Origin: an uncultured Lachnospiraceae bacterium
GTDB lineage: Bacteria > Bacillota > Clostridia > Lachnospirales > Lachnospiraceae
DNA length: 16,450 nucleotides
NCBI GenBank assembly: GCA_910588755.1
Contig: CAJUQZ010000099.1
Span: forward strand, 1-16,450
Direction of reading: 5' to 3'
In this document: positions 1 to 6,287 of the stretch, in pieces
Layout: every line of letters starts with the position of its first letter
Position numbering within the stretch: position 1 is the first letter of the stretch
Program-made: the position numbers and the translations under genes
The notes under the pieces: model-generated
The model's database searches: none
Seen by the model: only the letters and a program-made list of their open reading frames with translations
What the model was told of the DNA's origin: nothing

Positions 1-206
1 CAGTAGGCAAAGATGAATACCTGATGGTGGGAAAGGAAGTAAGGATTACATTTCTCGGTGTTAATGAGCGTTCTATTGAGCTGATGATCGATGCGCCAAG
101 GGAAGTCAATGTAGCGAGAGGAAAGGCGATTAGAAAACGCGCCGCAGAAAAAGAATCTGCTTCAAACAAATCCGCTGGCAGGGACGACGGCCTGAACCAA
201 AGTTAA
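1..206 (+). CDS. csrA: Carbon storage regulator CsrA, 3' part (5' end outside window)
   Basis: RNA-binding post-transcriptional regulator. The reading frame is open from base 3, so the true N-terminus lies upstream of the window; the ATG at 24 is internal. The visible part contains the CsrA core: VGKDEYLMVGKEVRITFLGV, followed by the diagnostic IDAPREVNVAR segment, in which the Arg after VxVx is the RNA-contacting residue corresponding to R44 in E. coli CsrA. The C-terminus is a polar Lys/Arg/Ser-rich tail of about 20 residues. It lies 238 bp upstream of, and in the same direction as, a flagellin gene, the usual Firmicute arrangement in which CsrA (antagonised by FliW) represses flagellin translation. 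FliW is probably encoded upstream but is not visible. Family identity is secure; the regulatory role comes from family knowledge plus the leader hairpin described separately. Confidence 0.93.
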   Translation, partial: VGKDEYLMVGKEVRITFLGVNERSIELMIDAPREVNVARGKAIRKRAAEKESASNKSAGRDDGLNQS

Positions 207-215
207 TAACCACAA

Positions 216-230
216 CTGTCTGGCAGACAG
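216..230 (+). other. Short perfect hairpin just after csrA
   Basis: CTGTCT-GGC-AGACAG forms a 6-bp stem with a 3-nt loop, 9 nt after the csrA stop. No T-run follows, so it is not a convincing intrinsic terminator. It could stabilise the csrA 3' end or reduce read-through into the flagellin leader. Confidence 0.4.
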
Positions 231-261
231 GCGCCGGAAGCACAGACATATGTGGATATTA

Positions 262-289
262 TAAAATGAATGGACTTGATACTGGATAA
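262..289 (+). promoter_or_regulatory. Possible sigma-28 (SigD/FliA) promoter for flagellin
   Basis: TAAA at 262-265 and CTGGATAA at 282-289, separated by 16 nt, resemble the flagellar sigma consensus TAAA-N15/16-GCCGATAA in the -35 and in the GATAA part of the -10. The GCC part is not matched. Flagellin genes are normally SigD-dependent, which favours the call. It would give a leader of about 150 nt containing the CsrA hairpin. Confidence 0.3.
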
Positions 290-371
290 ACAGAATCGTT
301 CATTCCTACAATTAAATATGGAACTGGTTACAGCTGGAAAATGAACTATGTAACCAAAAAGAAAACCATAA

Positions 372-396
372 TCGTGGGCAAAGGAGCTGCCCATGA
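372..396 (+). promoter_or_regulatory. Probable CsrA-binding hairpin in the flagellin leader
   Basis: TCGTGGGCA (372-380) pairs with TGCCCATGA (388-396) in a 9-bp stem with one G-T wobble, displaying the loop AAGGAGC with a GGA triplet. CsrA binds GGA in hairpin loops. This hairpin ends 34 nt before the flagellin Shine-Dalgarno AAGGAGG (431-437), which is itself a second GGA site. A leader hairpin plus a site overlapping the Shine-Dalgarno is the BS1/BS2 layout of B. subtilis hag. Other GGA triplets in the leader are at 254, 272, 284, 320 and 336. The structure is read directly from sequence; binding is inferred. Confidence 0.7.
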
Positions 397-444
397 AATG
401 TACAGGGCCAGAGAGGTCCGTACAGATTACAAGGAGGTAATGAT

Positions 445-2094
445 GTGGTAGTACAGCACAATCTTAGAGCAATGAACGCCAACAGAATGTTAGGCATCAC
501 ACAGGGAACTCTTTCCAAATCAGCAGAGAAGTTATCATCAGGCTACAAGGTAAACCGTGCAGCAGATGATGCAGCAGGTCTTTCAATTTCCGAGAAAATG
601 AGAAAACAGATCAGGGGTCTTTCGCAGGCATCTCTGAACGCAGAGGATGGTATCAGCGCAGTGCAGACAGCAGAGGGCGCTTTGACAGAAGTTCACGATA
701 TGTTACAGCGTATGAATGAGCTTGCAACAAAGGCATCCAACGGTACAAACGCACTTTCTGACCGTCAGACAATCCAGGACGAGGTTGATCAGCTCCTCAC
801 AGAGATTGACCGTGTAGCGGAGACAACCAAGTTCAATGAGACATATCTCTTAAAGGGTGACAAGGATACAGTCAAGAAGTATGTGAACGCGAAGGACGCA
901 GGACTGAATGGCGTGTTGTCTGAGGGCGCTACAAAGGCGACTTTCACGATGAATACATTGAAGGTTGGCGATACTGTTCAGATTGCAGGCAGAACATATA
1001 CAATCGGTGAGTACAGTGAGACAGCAGCAGGCGAAGTGCTGAATGCAGATGGTACTGTGGGTACTGCGGCAGTTGAGGGTAAGTATCAGCATATTACGGA
1101 TTCTTTGCAGCAGGCAAAGGTAGGCGAGCAGATCACACTTGACGGTGTACAGTACACTGTAGTTGCTGATGCAAAAATGGAAGCTGCAAATGCTGCTGGC
1201 GCGGGTCCAGTCAAATCGTTGGAAAATGCCGATAAGAACGAGCTGTCAATCACGTCAATCACCAACAAGATTCATGAAGGCAGCCATGCGATTTACAAGG
1301 GTGTAAACTATTACGCGATGCAGGATAGAGTAGATCCGACCAAGGGCGGTGATCCGACAGTGGCTGCTGAGATCAACGGCGTGCCGAACGGTGTTGATGA
1401 CAATAACACAAATGTTATTACAGCGCACAAGGCATATCAGATGATACAGAAAGAGCTGATTCTTGCAAATAATGTTGGTACGGATGTGAAGGCGGCGGAT
1501 GTCAAGACAACAAATATTACGACGATCAAATCGGATGGAACAGCCGGAACAGCACAGCAGGCAGCTTTCGATTCAATAACAAATGCCGCTACTGAGAACA
1601 CTAATTTCAATAATCTGGGTTATAATAAGGCAGACAGCCCGAAACTTGCTTTCATCATCGAAAAAGGCCAGGTAAACGTCAAGGAAGATCTGAACTTCAG
1701 CCTCCATGTAGGTGCAGACGCAGACATAACCAACAAGATCGGTGTCGGCATCAAGGCGCTCGACACAGCGGGACTTGGCATCAAGGGATTGAATGTAAAG
1801 GATACGACTGGCGCTGCAGCAACGTATGCAATCGACTCCATCGCTGACGCGATCGCGACCGTATCTTCACAGCGCTCCCTGCTCGGTGCGGTTCAGAACA
1901 GATTAGAGCACACGATCAACAACTTGGACAACGTGGTGGAGAACACGACAGCGGCAGAGAGCCAGATCCGCGATACCGACATGGCGACAGAGATGGTGAA
2001 GTACTCTAACGCAAATATCCTTTCACAGGCAGGACAGTCCATGCTTGCACAGGGAAATCAGTCTAACCAGGGCGTACTCAGCCTCTTAGGCTAA
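445..2094 (+). CDS. Flagellin (flagellar filament protein)
   Basis: Structural subunit of the flagellar filament, exported by the flagellar type III apparatus. The start is GTG at 445 with AAGGAGG 7 nt upstream, giving MVVQHNLRAMNANRMLG, the typical N-terminus of Lachnospiraceae flagellins. The protein has 549 residues: a conserved D0/D1 N-terminal part (about 1-140), a variable, surface-exposed centre (about 145-455) and a conserved C-terminal D1/D0 part (about 455-549) ending in SLLG. The D1 segment LQRMNELATKASNGTN keeps the Arg and Leu, and a Glu further on (in QDEV), that match Salmonella R90, L94 and E114 of the TLR5 contact site, so it is predicted to be a TLR5-stimulating flagellin. 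It is longer than the minimal B. subtilis Hag because of the central insertion. Control by SigD and CsrA is likely from the leader. The gene is monocistronic, ending at a terminator. Confidence 0.97.
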   Translation: MVVQHNLRAMNANRMLGITQGTLSKSAEKLSSGYKVNRAADDAAGLSISEKMRKQIRGLSQASLNAEDGISAVQTAEGALTEVHDMLQRMNELATKASNGTNALSDRQTIQDEVDQLLTEIDRVAETTKFNETYLLKGDKDTVKKYVNAKDAGLNGVLSEGATKATFTMNTLKVGDTVQIAGRTYTIGEYSETAAGEVLNADGTVGTAAVEGKYQHITDSLQQAKVGEQITLDGVQYTVVADAKMEAANAAGAGPVKSLENADKNELSITSITNKIHEGSHAIYKGVNYYAMQDRVDPTKGGDPTVAAEINGVPNGVDDNNTNVITAHKAYQMIQKELILANNVGTDVKAADVKTTNITTIKSDGTAGTAQQAAFDSITNAATENTNFNNLGYNKADSPKLAFIIEKGQVNVKEDLNFSLHVGADADITNKIGVGIKALDTAGLGIKGLNVKDTTGAAATYAIDSIADAIATVSSQRSLLGAVQNRLEHTINNLDNVVENTTAAESQIRDTDMATEMVKYSNANILSQAGQSMLAQGNQSNQGVLSLLG

Positions 2095-2143
2095 TCGCAC
2101 ACTGACGACGATCAGGCGATACCTCGTAATAAATATCAATATC

Positions 2144-2172
2144 AAGACCACCGCAAATGCGGTGGTCTTTTT
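2144..2172 (+). terminator. Intrinsic terminator of flagellin
   Basis: AAGACCACCGC (2144-2154) pairs perfectly with GCGGTGGTCTT (2159-2169) around a 4-nt loop, followed by a T-run to 2172. It lies 50 nt after the flagellin stop. The same hairpin could act weakly on minus-strand transcripts coming from feoB. Confidence 0.93.
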
Positions 2173-2210
2173 AAATATCTGATGAGTCTAACCAGCACTA
2201 TATCACTATT

Positions 2211-2575
2211 ATAAAAATCAGTTCGATTAAGGGAACACAAACCGTTGCGTATGCTTTCCATGCAATGACTTAGGCGGTTATATCGCATCAATCTCATAAA
2301 AAATACTGATAGATACAGCAAATTAGCAAGACTATAAGTGCGATTTTTAACAGCCGAAGTAATATAATAATACATCATCAACAAAAACCAGCCTGATTAA
2401 GCGCATATAAATCATACAAAACCCAGCCTGATTAAGAAAACCAGCGCCAATGCATATTCTTCCTGCACTGCAATAATATGTCAGTGGCCAAAACCCAGCC
2501 CGATTAAGAAAACCAAAACCATTGCATATACTTTTCTGTACTATATAATAATCATATAAAAACCAGCCCAACTAA
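2211..2575. repeat. Degenerate repeats derived from the 3' end of feoB
   Basis: Five imperfect copies of a unit whose core is AAAACCCAGCCTGATTAAG on the plus strand. The cores lie at about 2213-2230, 2383-2401, 2417-2435, 2490-2507 and 2558-2575. The copies at 2417 and 2490 continue alike (AAAACCA, then TGCATAT about 10 nt later), and the first copy at 2213 shares the same continuation in degraded form. The last copy lies inside feoB and encodes its final residues (RLVGLVF) on the minus strand. Spacings are irregular (about 170, 35, 72 and 68 nt). No gene is seen in 2173-2551; an open minus-strand frame there is only a read-through of the repeats. Confidence 0.75.
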
Positions 2576-4891
2576 GCGCACCAGCAAAGCAGCGATCCAC
2601 GCAATGGCGCATTGCCAGCAGACGACATAGACTGCCCACTTGCGACCCAGCTCCCGCTTAATAGAAGCGATGGCAGCCACACAGGGCGTATACAGAAGAC
2701 TGAACGCGAGCAGGGAGGCGGCAGTCAGTGAGCTCATGGCAGCTGCCACGCCGCCCTCTGCGCCAAACAGTACTTCCAGGACGGAAACAACGCTTTCTTT
2801 TGCCATGAATCCGCTGATCAGCGCGGTGCAGATGCGCCAGTCATCCAGGCCAAGCGGCTTGAACAGGGGGACGATCAGGCCAGATATTGCGGCGAGGATA
2901 CTGTCGTGAGAATCTGTTACCATATTAAAATGAAAATCAAAGCTCTGCAGAAACCACACCACAATCGTTGCAATTAGTATGACAGAGAATGCTCGCTGCA
3001 GGAAATCCTTTGCTTTATCCCACAGGAGCAGCAGCACGTTGCGGGCGCCTGGCAGACGATAGTTTGGCAGCTCCATGACGAAGGGAACAGCTTCACCCTT
3101 GAACATTGTTTTCTTGAAGAGAAGCGCCACGAGGATACCTGTCAGAATGCCAGCTAGATATAACCCTGTCATGACTAGCCCGCCCTGGCGTGGGAAAAAG
3201 GCATTGACAAAAAAGGCGTATATAGGCAGTTTGGCAGTACAGCTCATAAACGGTGTGAGCAGAATCGTCATCTTGCGGTCGCGCTCGCTTGGCAGGGTCC
3301 GGGTAGACATAACAGCTGGCACAGTGCAGCCAAAACCGATCAGCATTGGTACGATACTGCGGCCGGACAAGCCAATTTTCCGGAGCAGCTTGTCCATAAA
3401 AAAGGCAACACGCGCGATGTAACCGCTGTCCTCTAGCATGGACAGGAAGAAAAACATGGTTACGATCACAGGCAGAAAGCTTAACACGCTTCCGACGCCC
3501 TCAAAGATGCCATCAATAATCAAGCTGTGCAGCGTACTGTTCACATGTCCGGCAGTCATGGCCCTGTCAGCCGCATCAGAGAGAAATGTGATGACGTATG
3601 CAAGCAAATCCTGCAGCCATGCACCGATGACATTGAATGTCAGGAAAAACATAAGCCCCATGATTGCAATAAACACCGGAATGGCTGTGTATCTGCCAGT
3701 GAGAATCCGATCAAGCTTCTGGCTGCGCAGATGTTCCTTGCTCTCATGCGGTTTGGTCACACACTGGCTGCAGATTTTATGGATATAGGCAAAGCGCATG
3801 TCTGCGATGGCTGCACTGCGGTCCAGTCCACGTTCTTTTTCCATCTGAAGGATAATGTGCTCTAGCATCTCTTTCTCGTTCTGGTCAAGTGCCAATAGCT
3901 CTAGTATCAGGCTGTCACCCTCAATGATTTTGCTGGCTGCAAAGCGGACGGGGAGATTGGCCTGCAGTGCGTGGTCTTCTATCAGGTGGACGACTGCGTG
4001 CAGGCAGCGGTGCACAGCGCCGCCGTTGTCGTTCTGGTCACAGAAATCCTGGCGGAGTGGTTTTTCCTGGTATTTGGCGACATGGACAGCATGTTTGATC
4101 AGCTCGCCCACACCCTGGTTTTTGGCAGCTGAGATCGGAACTACAGGAATGCCCAGCATGGATTCCATAGCGTTCACATCGACTGTTCCGCCGTTGCCGG
4201 CCATCTCGTCCATCATGTTGAGCGCCAGTACCGTGGGGACATTCATCTCCAATAGCTGCATGGTAAGATACAGGTTTCTTTCAATGTTCGTGGCATCGAC
4301 AATGTTGATGATGCCTTTTGGCTGCTCGTTTAACACGAAATCGCGTGAGACCAGCTCCTCATTGGTGTATGGAGACATCGAATAGATACCCGGCAGGTCG
4401 GTGATCTTCGTGTTGGAATAGCCACGTATCACACCGTCCTTCCGGTCTACGGTGACGCCTGGAAAGTTTCCGACATGTTGTTTGGAGCCAGTCAGCTGGT
4501 TAAATAGTGTCGTTTTGCCGCAGTTCTGGTTGCCGACCAGTGCAAAGGTCAGCTGCGTTCCATCTGGGAGAGGATCTCCGCTGCCTTTTGGATGAAAGAT
4601 ACCCTCCTCCCCGAGGCCAGGGTGCAGCGTTTTTTTTGCTTCTTTTTTTCTGACCTGGGCGTTTGATGTGACAGGCTCCACAGTAATCTGTGCGGCATCC
4701 GCGAGGCGGAGTGTAAGCTCGTAGCCATGTATGCGCAGCTCGATGGGATCGCCCATCGGTGCAAGCTTTACAATCATAACCTCCGCGCCAGGTATCACAC
4801 CCATGTCTAGAAAGTGTTGGCGCAGGGCGCCTTCGCCGCCGACATTTTTTACCACGGCAGATTTGCCAATTTCAAGTTCCTTTAGTGTCAT
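2552..4891 (-). CDS. feoB: FeoA-FeoB fusion, GTP-dependent ferrous iron transporter
   Basis: Inner-membrane Fe(II) uptake protein of 779 residues with FeoA fused to the N-terminus of FeoB. Residues 1-74 form the SH3-like FeoA domain. After a linker comes the cytosolic G domain: G1 GNQNCGKT at 120-127, the G2 Thr at 147 within GNFPGVTVDRK, G3 DLPG at 165-168, G4 NMMD at 225-228 and G5 SAAK at 254-257. A helical spacer domain follows, then the membrane part from about 402 onward with both Gate regions: GCTVPA (C522), MSCTAKLP (C551) and LLYTPC (C737). The start has GAGGAG 8-9 nt upstream. No separate feoA or FeoC-like gene is seen beside it. The last codons sit in a repeat that recurs downstream. 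All nucleotide-binding motifs are intact, so it is probably functional. Confidence 0.97.
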   Translation of the reverse strand: MTLKELEIGKSAVVKNVGGEGALRQHFLDMGVIPGAEVMIVKLAPMGDPIELRIHGYELTLRLADAAQITVEPVTSNAQVRKKEAKKTLHPGLGEEGIFHPKGSGDPLPDGTQLTFALVGNQNCGKTTLFNQLTGSKQHVGNFPGVTVDRKDGVIRGYSNTKITDLPGIYSMSPYTNEELVSRDFVLNEQPKGIINIVDATNIERNLYLTMQLLEMNVPTVLALNMMDEMAGNGGTVDVNAMESMLGIPVVPISAAKNQGVGELIKHAVHVAKYQEKPLRQDFCDQNDNGGAVHRCLHAVVHLIEDHALQANLPVRFAASKIIEGDSLILELLALDQNEKEMLEHIILQMEKERGLDRSAAIADMRFAYIHKICSQCVTKPHESKEHLRSQKLDRILTGRYTAIPVFIAIMGLMFFLTFNVIGAWLQDLLAYVITFLSDAADRAMTAGHVNSTLHSLIIDGIFEGVGSVLSFLPVIVTMFFFLSMLEDSGYIARVAFFMDKLLRKIGLSGRSIVPMLIGFGCTVPAVMSTRTLPSERDRKMTILLTPFMSCTAKLPIYAFFVNAFFPRQGGLVMTGLYLAGILTGILVALLFKKTMFKGEAVPFVMELPNYRLPGARNVLLLLWDKAKDFLQRAFSVILIATIVVWFLQSFDFHFNMVTDSHDSILAAISGLIVPLFKPLGLDDWRICTALISGFMAKESVVSVLEVLFGAEGGVAAAMSSLTAASLLAFSLLYTPCVAAIASIKRELGRKWAVYVVCWQCAIAWIAALLVRLVGLVFI

Positions 4892-4967
4892 AATATCACT
4901 CCTCGTTTGTCAAATATTTGAATCATTTGATGTTTAGATACACATTGATATATGAAACGTCACTACT

Positions 4968-4996
4968 ATTTTAGTGGATATTATCAAAGAATACAA
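4968..4996 (-). promoter_or_regulatory. Sigma-A promoter of feoB with operator-like palindromes
   Basis: On the minus strand, TTGTAT (4996-4991) and TAAAAT (4973-4968) are separated by 17 nt, about 75 nt before the feoB start. GATATTATC, a perfect odd palindrome (4977-4985), sits in the spacer and resembles one arm of a Fur-type GATAAT box. CACTA...TAGTG (4961-4976) overlaps the -10. A perfect 12-bp palindrome TCAAATATTTGA (4910-4921) lies in the leader just before the ribosome binding site. The promoter is plausible; which regulator binds (Fur or a DtxR-like protein) cannot be decided. Confidence 0.5.
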
Positions 4997-5171
4997 GGGC
5001 TTTATTATGTGGTAGCCCCATCGTGGACAAAGTGGGATACTGAAGTGAACAGTTCCTAAGCAGATGATCATTATGTAAATATAAAATGAGTAAGTGTTTA
5101 AGAATTACATGATTATTAAAAGAAAACGGCTTCATAATAAGAATACTTATATAAAAATACGAACGTTTTTC

Positions 5172-5199
5172 TTGAAAAAGAAAGTGGATGATATATAAT
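5172..5199 (+). promoter_or_regulatory. Sigma-A promoter upstream of the LRR gene
   Basis: TTGAAA (5172-5177) and TATAAT (5194-5199) with a 16-nt spacer, about 220 nt before the start at 5417. The long leader contains two exact copies of AATTACGA (5264-5271 and 5286-5293) spaced 22 nt apart, and a small hairpin AGCAT/ATGCT near 5225-5240. No gene is seen between 4997 and 5416. Confidence 0.55.
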
Positions 5200-5416
5200 A
5201 ATACTGTAGAGCAGAAAAATTTACAGCATTGTAAGATGCTTTTGTGTTACAAGACGCAATTAAAATTACGAATTAGTTATGATTCAATTACGATTTAAAT
5301 AGGATATAACAATTGGATCATGGAAAAATTTAATGGAGTGTTAGATAAACAGTAATTTTGGGATGTAATCATATTGTATGGAGATGCTGTGTTTATCGGG
5401 AAAGGAGAAAAAAGTT

Positions 5417-6181
5417 ATGGAGTTGAAATTTCAGTCAAGGTGGTTGGAGCGGTGTGTCAGGGATTATCTGGGGGTTGGGGACAGACCTGTTACTGCGGAG
5501 GATGTCAGTGTCATCAAATATCTGTATGTGAGTACGACAAATGGGTATATGCTTGGGTTTGGCAAGGGTGTGCTACCGAAGAATTTTTCGTTTTCAGATG
5601 CGGGAGATGAGTGGGACTGTCGCTGCTTGTCTGACACGGCAAGGTTTGGTAACAGTGAGGCGTTTATCGATATCAGGGATTGGGGAGACTGCAAAGAGAT
5701 TTCTATAAAGAGCACACTCCTTGAGGACGAATATGACAATGAAGAACCAGAAGTAGATGGATACGATCATGAAGAATCAGAAGTAGATGGACATGATAAG
5801 GAGGACGATTTGCAGGAAGACGAGTATGGCAGGGAAAATAATGAGGGGAAAGAAACTGATGATGCGGATATAGGCAGCGAAGGGATGGAGGCGTTTGAGG
5901 GCAGTGTCAGGATTTATGTGGCAGAGGACAGTGATTTTGAGGGACTTGAGAGGGATGAGGATACATATGATTACGGTTTGCTGATCCCGGAGGATTTTGC
6001 GCATTTCACCAATCTGGAGGTTGTGCGTCTGATGTCGTGCGAGACGGAGATCCACAGCCTGGCATTTCTGAAGGCGCTGTCAAAGCTCCGTGTTCTGGAG
6101 GTTGGCGAGGTGCGTCTGAATACACTTGACGGTCTAGAGAAGCTTGTCGGGCTTGAAAAGCTGTGCGTGTGGGCAAATTAA
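5417..6181 (+). CDS. Hypothetical protein with acidic repeats and a short leucine-rich-repeat end
   Basis: Unknown function, 254 residues. The start was chosen at ATG 5417 because AAAGGAG lies 9 nt upstream; an in-frame ATG at 5378 has no comparable site. Residues 1-100 are a non-repetitive domain rich in Trp and Gly. Residues about 100-150 are a strongly acidic segment with a 10-residue tandem repeat (EExEVDGxDx, twice). The last 55 residues read like leucine-rich repeats (LEVVRLMSC..., LRVLEVGEV, LEKLCVWAN), with a possible earlier strand in the YGLLIPEDF segment. The frame stops in the middle of an LRR unit, and no LRR continuation is visible beyond the stop, so this may be a 3'-truncated version of a longer LRR protein. 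No signal peptide or membrane segment is seen. It may be co-transcribed with the next gene 106 bp downstream. Confidence 0.75.
   Translation: MELKFQSRWLERCVRDYLGVGDRPVTAEDVSVIKYLYVSTTNGYMLGFGKGVLPKNFSFSDAGDEWDCRCLSDTARFGNSEAFIDIRDWGDCKEISIKSTLLEDEYDNEEPEVDGYDHEESEVDGHDKEDDLQEDEYGRENNEGKETDDADIGSEGMEAFEGSVRIYVAEDSDFEGLERDEDTYDYGLLIPEDFAHFTNLEVVRLMSCETEIHSLAFLKALSKLRVLEVGEVRLNTLDGLEKLVGLEKLCVWAN
5741..5800 (+). repeat. 30-bp in-frame tandem repeat, two copies
   Basis: Copies 5741-5770 and 5771-5800 share GAAGAAYCAGAAGTAGATGG followed by a similar end. They encode the acidic ten-residue repeat of the LRR protein. The period is a multiple of three, so the frame is kept. Confidence 0.85.
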
Positions 6182-6287
6182 GCACTTTTCCCTGATAAGA
6201 GTAAATGGTGTAGGGCAGAAAGACTATAATATACAGGGTAGATGACAACAGCTAAATGGTAAAACACAGACAGAATAGGGGAATGAG

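Noticed and set aside
216..230. csrA terminator
   Set aside because: The hairpin is perfect but short and has no T-run, so I list it only as a structure.
2347..2571. Minus-strand open frame of 74 codons downstream of feoB
   Set aside because: It is made of the degenerate repeats derived from the feoB end, has no ribosome binding site and shows no domain.
2211..2575. Possible CRISPR array
   Set aside because: The repeats are imperfect, spacing varies from 35 to 170 nt, one copy lies in feoB coding sequence and no cas genes are seen.
3855..4385. Long plus-strand open frame opposite feoB
   Set aside because: It is antisense to conserved FeoB G-domain and helical-domain coding sequence and has no recognisable motif.
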